A stretch of 40,218 bases of DNA, taken from an uncultured Eubacteriales bacterium. Its GTDB lineage: Bacteria; Bacillota; Clostridia; Christensenellales; Aristaeellaceae. The stretch is taken from the NCBI GenBank assembly GCA_944349545.1, contig CALVNG010000014.1:1-40218 (forward strand). Direction: 5' to 3'. Under the pieces are notes generated by a model. The model saw only the letters and a list, made by a program, of their open reading frames with translations, was not told where the DNA came from and ran no database searches. Below are positions 8,062 through 16,438 of the stretch, in pieces (within the stretch, counting starts at the first letter, position 1; each line of letters begins with the position of its first letter). A program made the position numbers and the translations under genes.

Positions 8062-8759
8062 CCGATCTGTTTGCCTATCTGAAAGAGCGCCCCTATCCGG
8101 GACGCGGCATCTTGCTGGGCGCGACGCCCGCCGGAAAGGCCGTGTGCGCCTATTTCATCATGGGCCGGAGCGAAAACAGCCGCAACCGCGTCTTTGAGAA
8201 AACCGCCGACGGCATCCGCACCCGCGCGTGGGACGAGAGCAAGATGACCGACCCGAGCCTGATCATCTATCATCCCGTCAGGCGCATGGCGGACGGGACG
8301 CTGATCGTGACCAACGGCGACCAGACCGATACCGTGCGCGATTGCCTCGCGCAGGGCAAGGGCTGGCTGGAGGCGCTGTGCTCGCGCACCTTCGAGCCCG
8401 ACGCGCCCAACTGGACGCCGCGCGTGTCCGGGCTGATTCAGCCCTGCGGGAGCCATCTGCTCTCCATCCTCAGGGCGCAGGGCGGAAAGCCGGACTGCTG
8501 CGAGCGCTTCTTCTACACCTACGACGCGGCCACGCCCGGCGTGGGCCACTTTATCAGCACCTATGAGGGCTTCGGCTCCCCCCTGCCCAGCTACCACGGC
8601 GAGCCGGTCGCGGCGCAGGTGCCGGACATGGACGCCCGCGCGCTGGCGCAGGCCGTCTGGGACGCGCTGGATAAGGACAACCGCGTGTCGCTCTACGTAT
8701 GCGTGGACGGGGACGAGGTCATCATCAACAAGCACGGCGGGGAGGATGAAACCAAATGA
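8058..8759 (+). CDS. IMP cyclohydrolase (PurO-related single-domain enzyme)
   Basis: Predicted to close FAICAR to IMP, the last step of the pathway. The 233-aa protein starts LKERPYPGRGILLGATPAG and contains SRNRVF, GDQTDTV and TPRVSG, the pattern of the IMP_cyclohyd family (archaeal PurO-like fold), not the MGS-like cyclohydrolase domain of PurH. Position supports this: it is followed immediately, with an ATGA overlap, by a stand-alone AICAR formyltransferase, and no PurH is in the operon. The pair therefore replaces bifunctional PurH. I recognise the family from its pattern; no structure or search was used. Confidence 0.85.
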   Translation: MTDLFAYLKERPYPGRGILLGATPAGKAVCAYFIMGRSENSRNRVFEKTADGIRTRAWDESKMTDPSLIIYHPVRRMADGTLIVTNGDQTDTVRDCLAQGKGWLEALCSRTFEPDAPNWTPRVSGLIQPCGSHLLSILRAQGGKPDCCERFFYTYDAATPGVGHFISTYEGFGSPLPSYHGEPVAAQVPDMDARALAQAVWDALDKDNRVSLYVCVDGDEVIINKHGGEDETK

Positions 8760-9931
8760 ACGAGCTGGAACTCAAATACGGCTGCAACCCCAACCAGAAG
8801 CCGGCGCGCATCTTTATGAAAAACGGCGAGCTGCCCATCCGGGTGCTCAGCGGCCGGCCGGGCTATATCAACTTTCTGGACGCCTTCAACGGCTGGCAGC
8901 TGGTGCGTGAGCTGAAACGCGCCACGGGCCTGCCCGCCGCCGCCAGCTTCAAGCACGTCAGCCCCGCCGGCGCGGCCGTGGGCCTGCCGCTGAGCGATGT
9001 GCTTCGGCGCATCTACTTCATCGCCCCCGACGCGGAGCTTTCGCCCCTGGCCTGCGCCTATGCGCGCGCCCGCGGCGCGGACCGCATGTCCAGCTTCGGC
9101 GACTGGATCTCCCTGTCCGACGTGTGCGACGTCTCCACCGCAAAGCTCATCAAGCCCGAGGTGTCCGACGGCGTGATCGCCCCCGGCTATGAGCCGGAAG
9201 CCCTTGAGATCCTCCGTTCCAAGCGCAAGGGCAATTACAACATCGTCGAGATCGACCCCGCCTACGAGCCGGAAAAGCTGGAGCGCAAGGACGTGTTCGG
9301 CATCACCTTCGAGCAGGAGCGAAACGAGCTGGTCATCGGCGACGATTTCTTTGCCAACGTCGTCACCGAGAACAAGGACCTGCCCGGCTTTGCCAAACGC
9401 GACCTGGCCATTGCCATGATCGCCCTCAAGTACACCCAGTCCAACTCCGTGTGCTATGTGAAGGACGGCCAGTGCATCGGCATCGGCGCGGGCCAGCAGA
9501 GCCGCATCCACTGCACGCGCCTGGCGGGCGACAAGGCCAACAACTGGTGGCTCAGGCAGCATGAAAAGACGCTGTCCCTGCCCTTCCTTCCCACGCTCAA
9601 AAACCCCGACCGCGACAATGCCATCGACCGCTACATCAGCGACGAGTGGGACGACGTGCTGGCCGAGGGCGTCTGGCAGACGCTCTTTACCCAAAAGCCC
9701 GAGGTCCTCACCCCCGAGGAAAAGCGCGAGTGGCTTTCAAAGCTCACCGACGTTTCGCTGGGCAGCGACGCCTTCTTCCCCTTCCCCGACAACATCGACC
9801 GCGCGGCCCGCAGCGGCGTTCGCTACATCGCCGAGCCGGGCGGCTCCATCCGCGACGATCTGGTGATCGAGGCCTGCAACCGCTACGGCATCGCCATGGC
9901 GTTCACGGGGCTTCGCCTGTTCCATCACTGA
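8756..9931 (+). CDS. stand-alone AICAR formyltransferase (PurV-type)
   Basis: Transfers formyl from 10-formyl-THF to AICAR, giving FAICAR for the preceding cyclohydrolase. The protein is 391 aa, the size of the formyltransferase half of PurH with its own N-terminus. It starts ELELKYGCNPNQKPARIF. The catalytic motif reads KHVSPAGAAVG, where PurH has KHxNPCG, a form typical of the single-domain enzymes. GIGAGQQSRIHCTRLAG near the middle and DAFFPFPDNIDRAA near the C-terminus are strongly conserved family segments. It overlaps the cyclohydrolase gene by four bases and is followed by purD after 16 nt. Confidence 0.93.
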   Translation: MNELELKYGCNPNQKPARIFMKNGELPIRVLSGRPGYINFLDAFNGWQLVRELKRATGLPAAASFKHVSPAGAAVGLPLSDVLRRIYFIAPDAELSPLACAYARARGADRMSSFGDWISLSDVCDVSTAKLIKPEVSDGVIAPGYEPEALEILRSKRKGNYNIVEIDPAYEPEKLERKDVFGITFEQERNELVIGDDFFANVVTENKDLPGFAKRDLAIAMIALKYTQSNSVCYVKDGQCIGIGAGQQSRIHCTRLAGDKANNWWLRQHEKTLSLPFLPTLKNPDRDNAIDRYISDEWDDVLAEGVWQTLFTQKPEVLTPEEKREWLSKLTDVSLGSDAFFPFPDNIDRAARSGVRYIAEPGGSIRDDLVIEACNRYGIAMAFTGLRLFHH

Positions 9932-9947
9932 TTCGGGGGGCTTTGGC

Positions 9948-11222
9948 ATGAAGGTACTGGTCGTGGGCGGCGGCGGGCGCGAGCACGCCATCGTCCAAAA
10001 ACTCAAGGAAAGCAAGGATGTCACCGCGCTCTACTGCGCGCCGGGCAACGGCGGCATCGCGCGGGACGCCGTCTGCGTGCCGATGAAGGCCACGGACGTG
10101 GAGGCCATCGCGGACTGGGCCGCCAAGGAAAAGATGGATTATGTGGTCGTCACCCCGGACGATCCGCTGTGCCTGGGGCTGGTGGACCTGCTGGCGGCGC
10201 GCGGCATCCCCGCCTTCGGGCCCGACAGGGCCGCCGCGCGCATCGAGGGGAGCAAGGTGTTCGCCAAGGACCTCATGCGCCGCTACGGCATCCCCACCGC
10301 GCGCTACGCGGCCTTCGACGACGCGCAGGCCGCGCTAGCCTACGTGCGCACGGCTCCCTGCCCCGTCGTGGTCAAGGCCGACGGGCTGGCGCTGGGCAAG
10401 GGCGTGCTCATCTGCGAGACGAACGCACAGGCCGAGGCGGCCGTGATCGAAATGATGAAAAACGGCAGGTTCGGCGCCTCCGGCAGCCGCGTGGTGGTGG
10501 AGGAGTTTCTGGAGGGGCCGGAGGTGAGCGTTTTGTGCTTCACCGACGGCACGGCCATCCGGCCCATGGCCTCCAGCATGGATCACAAGCGCGCGCTGGA
10601 CGGCGACAGGGGCCTCAACACCGGCGGCATGGGCGTCATCGCGCCCAATCCCTATTACACCCCCGAGGTGGCCGCGCGCTGCATGGAGGAGATCTTTCTG
10701 CCCACGCTGGCCGCCATGCGCGCGGAGGACTGCCCCTTCCGCGGGTGCCTGTACTTCGGGCTGATGATCACCAGGGACGGCCCGAAGGTGATCGAGTACA
10801 ACTGCCGCTTCGGCGATCCCGAGACGCAGGCGGTGCTGCCGCTCATGGAAAGCGACCTGCTGACCGTCATGCGCGCGACCACGGAGGGCACGCTTTCGCA
10901 GGCGGACGTGCGTTTCCGCGACGGCGCGAGCTGCTGCGTGGTGCTCGCCAGCGGCGGCTATCCCGAAAAATACGAAACGGGCAAGCCCATCGCGGGGCTT
11001 GCGGAGGCGGAGAAAACCGCCCGCGTCTATCACGCGGGCACCAGGGCGCTGGAGGACGGCACGCTGGTCACCTCCGGCGGGCGCGTGCTGGGCGTGACCG
11101 CCGTGGCGGACGACCTGCCTGCGGCCATCCGGCTCGCCTACGAGGCCGCGGACCGCATCAGCTTTGACGGCCTGCACCGCCGCGAGGACATCGGCGCGCG
11201 CGCCCTCAGGGCGCTCGTCTGA
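9948..11222 (+). CDS. purD: phosphoribosylamine-glycine ligase PurD
   Basis: ATP-grasp enzyme joining glycine to phosphoribosylamine to make GAR, the second pathway step. The protein is 424 aa. It begins MKVLVVGGGGREHAIVQKL and has the ATP-grasp segments VVKADGLALGKGV, GPEVSVLCFTDG, DHKRALDGDRGLNTGGMG and EYNCRFGDPETQ, all intact and in order. The start follows a GGGGGG stretch. Product order does not follow gene order, as is usual for pur operons. Confidence 0.96.
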   Translation: MKVLVVGGGGREHAIVQKLKESKDVTALYCAPGNGGIARDAVCVPMKATDVEAIADWAAKEKMDYVVVTPDDPLCLGLVDLLAARGIPAFGPDRAAARIEGSKVFAKDLMRRYGIPTARYAAFDDAQAALAYVRTAPCPVVVKADGLALGKGVLICETNAQAEAAVIEMMKNGRFGASGSRVVVEEFLEGPEVSVLCFTDGTAIRPMASSMDHKRALDGDRGLNTGGMGVIAPNPYYTPEVAARCMEEIFLPTLAAMRAEDCPFRGCLYFGLMITRDGPKVIEYNCRFGDPETQAVLPLMESDLLTVMRATTEGTLSQADVRFRDGASCCVVLASGGYPEKYETGKPIAGLAEAEKTARVYHAGTRALEDGTLVTSGGRVLGVTAVADDLPAAIRLAYEAADRISFDGLHRREDIGARALRALV

Positions 11223-11241
11223 CACGCAAAGGAGAATGAAC

Positions 11242-14200
11242 ATGGCAGTTTACCGCGTATATGTGGAAAAATCGCCCGAATACGCCGTGGAGGCGCAGGG
11301 CCTTTTGAAGGAGATCCGGCACATTCTGCTCATCAAAAGCGTCACGGGCGTGCGCGTGCTGGGCCGCTACGACGTGGAAGGCATTGAGCGGGCGCTGTTT
11401 GAGCGCTGCATGCCGGTGGTCTTTTCCGAGCCGCCCGTGGACGTGACTTACGAGCGCCTGCCCGAAGGCGCGGACGCGGTGATCGCCGTGGAATACCTGC
11501 CGGGGCAGTTCGACGCGCGTGCGGCGAGCTGCGAGGAGTGCATCCAGCTTGTCAGCCAGGGCGAGCGGCCCACCGTGCGCACGGCGCGCGTGTATCTCTT
11601 CACCGGCACGCCCACGCCCGAGGAGCTGGACCGCATCCGCCGCCACCTCATCAACCCCGTGGAGAGCCGCGAGGCCGACCTGGCTGAGAAGGAGACGCTG
11701 CGCCAGCAGTACGACGCGCCCGAAACCGTCGAGACGCTGGAGGGCTTCAACGCGCTGGACGGCGAGGAAATCGCCGATTTTGTGCAAAGGTACGGCCTGG
11801 CCATGGACCGCGACGACCTGGCCTTCTGTCAGGCGTATTTTCGCAGTGAGCAGCGCGATCCCACCATCACCGAGATCCGCATGATCGACACCTACTGGAG
11901 CGACCACTGCCGCCACACGACCTTTCTGACCACGCTGGACGACGTGAAAATCGAAAAGCCCGCAGTGGAGGCCGCCTTCAAGCGCTATCTGGCGCTGCGG
12001 CAGGCGGTGTACGCGGGCCGCGAGGGCGGGCCCAAGCCCATGAACCTCATGGACGTGGCCACCATCGGCGCCAAGGCCCTCAAGGCGCAGGGAAAACTTG
12101 CCAACCTGGACGAGAGCGAGGAGATCAACGCCTGCTCCATCAAGATCGACGTGGACGTGGCCGGGCGCAAGGAACCGTGGCTGCTCATGTTCAAAAACGA
12201 GACGCACAACCACCCCACCGAGATTGAGCCCTTCGGCGGCGCGGCCACCTGTATCGGCGGGGCCATCCGCGACCCGCTGTCGGGGCGCACCTACGTCTAT
12301 CAGGCCATGCGCGTGACCGGCGCGGCGGACCCGCTGGTGCCCGTGGCCGACACCATGCCGGGCAAGCTCCCCCAGCGAAAGCTCGTCACCACCGCCGCCC
12401 AGGGCTACAGCGCCTACGGCAACCAGATCGGCCTGGCGACCGGGCTGGTGGACGAGATGTACCATCCCGGCTACGCGGCCAAGCGCCTGGAGATCGGCGC
12501 GGTGGTGGGCGCAGCCCCGGAGCGCAACGTGCGCCGCGAGCAGCCCCAGCCCGGCGATGTGATCATCCTTTTGGGCGGGCGTACCGGCCGAGACGGCTGC
12601 GGCGGCGCGACGGGCAGTTCCAAGGTGCACAAGCTGGAAAGCCTGGAAACCTGCGGCGCCGAGGTCCAAAAGGGCAACCCCGTGGTGGAGCGAAAGCTCC
12701 AGCGCCTCTTCCGCCAGCGCAGGGTGACGCGCCTGATCAAGCGCTGCAACGACTTCGGCGCGGGCGGCGTGAGCGTGGCCATCGGCGAGCTGGCCGACGG
12801 GCTCAGCATCGATCTGGACCGCGTGCCCCGCAAGTACGAGGGGCTGGACGGCACGGAGCTGGCCATCTCCGAGAGCCAGGAGCGCATGGCGGTGGTGGTC
12901 GCGGCGGAGGACGCCGAGGCCTTCATCGGCTACGCCAACGCGGAAAACCTCGAAGCCACCGTGGTAGCCGAGGTCACGGAGGAGCCGCGCCTCAGGATGA
13001 CGTGGAAGGGCCACACCATCGTGGACATCAGCCGCGAGTTCCTCAGTTCCAACGGCGCGGAAAAGCATGCCCGCGCGCATGTGCCGGACGCGAAGCTCGC
13101 GCCCGTGACCTTTGCGGGCGAAACCTTCGCGCAAAAGCTGGAAGCCATGGCCGGAGACTTGAATATCTGCTGCAAGAAGGGCCTGAGCGAGCGGTTTGAC
13201 TCCACCATCGGCGCGGGCACGGTGCTCATGCCCTTCGGCGGCCGCTACCAGATGACCCCCATCCAGACCATGGTGGCCAAGCTCCCCGTGACCGAGGGAG
13301 AAACCACCACCGTCAGCGGCATGAGCTACGGCTTCCATCCCCAGGTGATGGCGCAGAGCCCCTACGAGGGCGCGTACCTGAGCGTGGTGGAGAGCCTGAT
13401 GAAGCTGGGCGCGGCGGGCTTTGACACGCGCAGGGCGTATTTGACCTTCCAGGAATACTTCGAGCGCATGACCGGCGACCCGGCGCGCTGGGGCAAGCCG
13501 CTGGCGGCGCTGCTGGGCGCATTGGACGCGCAGATGGATTTCGGCGTGGCGGCCATCGGCGGCAAGGACTCCATGAGCGGCACCTTTGAAACCCTCGACG
13601 TGCCGCCCACGCTGGTGAGCTTCGCCATCGCGCCGGGCGTGAGCGGCGAGGTCATCTCGCCCGAGTTCAAGGCCGCGGGGCACGCGCTGTGCCTGCTGCG
13701 CGCCAGCGCGTTTGACGCGCCGGGAATCCGGCGCAATCTGGATGCGCTCTACGAGGCGATTCGCGCGGGCAAGGTGCTCTCGGCCTGGGCGCTGGGCCTG
13801 GGCGGCGTGGCGGAGGCGGCGCTGAAGATGGCGCTTGGCAACCGCGTCGGCGCGCGGATTGAAAACGTCGAAAACCCCTTCGCGCAGGATTTCGGCGCGG
13901 TGCTTCTGGAGATGGCCCCGGGCGAGACGCTGGGCGAAGCGGTGGGCGAGACGCTTGCGGACTACGTGCTGGAATACGCGGGCGAGCGCGTGGACCTTCT
14001 GCCCGTTGAGGAAATTTACGAAGGCAAGCTGGACAAGGTCTTCCCCTGGCGCGGCGAGGGCGAAAAGCTGGCCGCCGTCACCTTCGCGGCCAAGCGCTGG
14101 CCCATGCCCAACGTCCTCAACCAGCGGCCCGTGGCCTTCATCCCCGCCTTCCCCGGCACCAACTGCGAGGTGGACACCGCCCGCGCCCTCATCCGCGCCG

Positions 14201-14922
14201 GCGCGGAGCCGCGCGTGCTGGTCATCAACAACCTCAGCCCCGCGGCCATCACCGAGAGCATCGAGGCGGCGGCGCGCATGATCGGCGAAAGCCAGATGAT
14301 CGTCCTGCCCGGCGGCTTCTCCGGCGGCGACGAGCCCGACGGCAGCGCCAAGTTCATCAACGCCTTCTTCCGAAACCCCCGCATGAAGGACGCGGTCCAC
14401 GAGCTGCTCAAAACCCGCGACGGCCTGATGCTGGGCATCTGCAACGGGTTCCAGGCGCTTATCAAGCTGGGGCTGGTGCCCTACGGCGAGATCATCAACG
14501 TCAACGAGGCCTGCCCCACGCTGACCTTCAACACCATCGGCCGCCACCAGAGCATGCTGGTGCGCACCCGCGTGGCCAGCAACATGAGCCCCTGGCTGCA
14601 AAAGACCCGTCCGGGCGACATCCATACCGTGGCCGTCTCCCACGGCGAGGGGCGCTTTGTGGCCGTGAACGGCGTGCTGGAGCGGCTCAAGCTCAAGGGG
14701 CAGATCGCCACCCAGTACGTCGATCCGGACGGCGACCCCACCATGGACCTGCGCTTCAACCCCAATGGCAGCGCCCTGGCCATCGAGGGCATCACCAGCC
14801 CGGACGGGCGGGTGCTGGGCAAGATGGGCCATACCGAGCGCGCGGGCCACGACCTGTACAAGAACGTGGAGGGCGACCGCTTCCAGCCCATCTTTGAGGG
14901 CGGCGTGGCGTACTTCCGGTAA
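11242..14922 (+). CDS. purL: phosphoribosylformylglycinamidine synthase, large single-chain PurL
   Basis: Converts FGAR to FGAM using glutamine and ATP. At 1226 aa this is the large fused form, so no purS or purQ is needed. The N-terminal PurS-like part (about 1-80) precedes a linker and two PurM-like halves, with DTYWSDHCRHTTF, KNETHNHPTEIEPFGGAATC and GGKDSMSGTFETL visible. A C-terminal class-I glutaminase follows, with the nucleophile in GICNGFQALIKLG and the His/Glu dyad in VSHGEGRF. ATG at 11242 follows AAAGGAG at 7-nt spacing; an ATG 6 nt earlier would be too close to the Shine-Dalgarno. The family resembles the clostridial single-chain subgroup. Last gene of the operon. Confidence 0.95.
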   Translation: MAVYRVYVEKSPEYAVEAQGLLKEIRHILLIKSVTGVRVLGRYDVEGIERALFERCMPVVFSEPPVDVTYERLPEGADAVIAVEYLPGQFDARAASCEECIQLVSQGERPTVRTARVYLFTGTPTPEELDRIRRHLINPVESREADLAEKETLRQQYDAPETVETLEGFNALDGEEIADFVQRYGLAMDRDDLAFCQAYFRSEQRDPTITEIRMIDTYWSDHCRHTTFLTTLDDVKIEKPAVEAAFKRYLALRQAVYAGREGGPKPMNLMDVATIGAKALKAQGKLANLDESEEINACSIKIDVDVAGRKEPWLLMFKNETHNHPTEIEPFGGAATCIGGAIRDPLSGRTYVYQAMRVTGAADPLVPVADTMPGKLPQRKLVTTAAQGYSAYGNQIGLATGLVDEMYHPGYAAKRLEIGAVVGAAPERNVRREQPQPGDVIILLGGRTGRDGCGGATGSSKVHKLESLETCGAEVQKGNPVVERKLQRLFRQRRVTRLIKRCNDFGAGGVSVAIGELADGLSIDLDRVPRKYEGLDGTELAISESQERMAVVVAAEDAEAFIGYANAENLEATVVAEVTEEPRLRMTWKGHTIVDISREFLSSNGAEKHARAHVPDAKLAPVTFAGETFAQKLEAMAGDLNICCKKGLSERFDSTIGAGTVLMPFGGRYQMTPIQTMVAKLPVTEGETTTVSGMSYGFHPQVMAQSPYEGAYLSVVESLMKLGAAGFDTRRAYLTFQEYFERMTGDPARWGKPLAALLGALDAQMDFGVAAIGGKDSMSGTFETLDVPPTLVSFAIAPGVSGEVISPEFKAAGHALCLLRASAFDAPGIRRNLDALYEAIRAGKVLSAWALGLGGVAEAALKMALGNRVGARIENVENPFAQDFGAVLLEMAPGETLGEAVGETLADYVLEYAGERVDLLPVEEIYEGKLDKVFPWRGEGEKLAAVTFAAKRWPMPNVLNQRPVAFIPAFPGTNCEVDTARALIRAGAEPRVLVINNLSPAAITESIEAAARMIGESQMIVLPGGFSGGDEPDGSAKFINAFFRNPRMKDAVHELLKTRDGLMLGICNGFQALIKLGLVPYGEIINVNEACPTLTFNTIGRHQSMLVRTRVASNMSPWLQKTRPGDIHTVAVSHGEGRFVAVNGVLERLKLKGQIATQYVDPDGDPTMDLRFNPNGSALAIEGITSPDGRVLGKMGHTERAGHDLYKNVEGDRFQPIFEGGVAYFR

Positions 14923-14933
14923 ACAAAGCATAA

Positions 14934-15009
14934 GGGGCGCGCGCCATGTGCGGCATGCGCCCCCGTTCCATGCAAAAAAAAGGGGACCGGATCGCTCCGG
15001 TTCCCTTTT
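14934..15009. terminator. bidirectional terminator between purL and htrA
   Basis: Two hairpins. The first pairs GGGGCGC (14934-14940) with GCGCCCC (14957-14963). The second pairs GGGGACCGGA (14982-14991) with TCCGGTTCCC (14996-15005) around a TCGC loop, flanked by an A-run on the left (14974-14981) and TTTT on the right, so it can end transcripts from both the pur operon and the opposing htrA gene. Confidence 0.85.
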
Positions 15010-15023
15010 GGGTTGATTTGGCT

Positions 15024-16292
15024 TTACTGCGCCGCGGCGTCCAGCATGGCCAGCTCCACGGTCAGGTCGATGTATTCGCCGTCGGGGATGGCGGTCTGGT
15101 CCTCATAGCTGTCCAGGCCGCCCTCCACGCGGTAGACCTTCAGGGTTGCGGTGTCGCCCGCCTGCTTGCTCTGCAGGATGGAGGTCATCTCCTCCATGCT
15201 GGAGACGCGGGTACCGTCCACCTCGACCACGATATCGGCCACCTGCACGCCGGCCTTCTCAGCCGGAGAGCCGCTCTCCACGTCCTGCACATAGGCGCCG
15301 GTGGGGATGAGGTTGTAGGCCACGGCATAGCTGTTGGGGTTGAGGTTGCTGACGGTCACGCCGATGCGGGGCTTGTCGCCGGTGGAGATGCTGGCGCTGC
15401 TCTGGCTGGAGCCGGAGGCGGAGCTTTCCACGTTGCCGTTGCCGGCGAGCACGTCGTTGATCAGGTCCTTGGCCTCGTTGATCGGGATGGCCATGCCGAT
15501 GCCCTCAACGGTGCTGCCGGTGAACATGGAGCCGGTGTACTTCATGCTGGGGATGCCGATGAGCTCGCCCGCGACGTTGAACATGCCGCCGCCGCTGTTG
15601 CCGGCGTTGATGGCCGCGTCGGTCTGAATCATGGTGTTGACGGCGCGCTTGCCGTAGGCGTCGGTGGAGCTGCTGGTGACCTCACGGTTGAGCGCGGAGA
15701 TCACGCCCACGGTGGTGGTGCCGGTGAAGCTGAGCGGGTTGCCGATGCAGATGGCCCAGTCGCCCACGGACAGCTGGTCGCTGTCGCCCAGCACCACGGG
15801 CTCGATGTCCAGATCCGCAACATACAGCACGGCGATGTCCTTGGCCTCGTCGGTGCCCTTGAGCTCGGCGGGATAGACCTTGTCGCCGCTGGTGACCTCC
15901 AGCATGGTGGCGTCCTCAACCACGTGGTAGTTGGTCAGCACGTAGCCGTCCGCGACCACCACGCCGCTGCCGCTGCCCTGCAGCACCTGACGGCTGGTGT
16001 CGTCGTCGTTATAGCCACCGCCGTAGCCGTAGCCGAATCCGAAGCCGTAGTAGCTGTTGCGGTAGGTGGTGTAGTTGTTGACGCCTACGACGCTGCCGCG
16101 TACCTTTTCGACCGCCTCGGTAAAGGGGCTGGTGACGACGGTGGCGTTTTCAGTGAGCGTGACGGCCTCCGCACCCGCGGTGCTGTCATGGTTGAACAGG
16201 GAAACCGAAGCGACGACCATCAGCACAAGCGCGAGCGCCGCCGAGGTAAAAGCGTAGAAATTCTTTCCGGAACGATTGTTGTCCTTCTTCAT
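15024..16292 (-). CDS. HtrA/DegP-like membrane-anchored serine protease (S1C) with one PDZ domain
   Basis: Envelope protease or chaperone for misfolded extracytoplasmic proteins. The protein is 422 aa. It has a single N-terminal membrane anchor (about 14-33), then a Tyr/Gly-rich linker, YYGFGFGYGYGGGY at 81-94. The trypsin-like domain has a full triad: His123 (LTNYHVV), Asp152 (KDIAVL) and Ser233 (GNSGGG). A Ser-rich linker (about 290-303) leads to one PDZ domain (about 308-410, with PAEKAGVQVADIVVEVDG). The ATG follows AGGAGGG. A TATAAT -10 lies on the minus strand at 16324-16319, without a clear -35. It is monocistronic by layout, with a terminator downstream. Confidence 0.94.
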   Translation of the reverse strand: MKKDNNRSGKNFYAFTSAALALVLMVVASVSLFNHDSTAGAEAVTLTENATVVTSPFTEAVEKVRGSVVGVNNYTTYRNSYYGFGFGYGYGGGYNDDDTSRQVLQGSGSGVVVADGYVLTNYHVVEDATMLEVTSGDKVYPAELKGTDEAKDIAVLYVADLDIEPVVLGDSDQLSVGDWAICIGNPLSFTGTTTVGVISALNREVTSSSTDAYGKRAVNTMIQTDAAINAGNSGGGMFNVAGELIGIPSMKYTGSMFTGSTVEGIGMAIPINEAKDLINDVLAGNGNVESSASGSSQSSASISTGDKPRIGVTVSNLNPNSYAVAYNLIPTGAYVQDVESGSPAEKAGVQVADIVVEVDGTRVSSMEEMTSILQSKQAGDTATLKVYRVEGGLDSYEDQTAIPDGEYIDLTVELAMLDAAAQ

Positions 16293-16438
16293 GTAGTGTC
16301 CCTCCTTACTACGCGTTTATTATAGCCGCCATTTTTGACCTTATCGTGAACGAGCCATGAAAATACTTTTGTAAATTTGGAAAGCCACATGGCGCGCACG
16401 TTCATATTTGGCGCAGAAGGGAGGGGAAAGGCGCGCAA

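Noticed and set aside
11206..14931. 1241-aa open frame antisense to purL
   Set aside because: His/Gly/Ala/Val-rich shadow of purL codon bias; no motif, no Shine-Dalgarno, exact overlap with a fully conserved enzyme.
14946..16325. 459-aa plus-strand frame over htrA, starting inside the purL terminator
   Set aside because: Antisense shadow; the minus strand carries a full catalytic triad, PDZ domain and membrane anchor.
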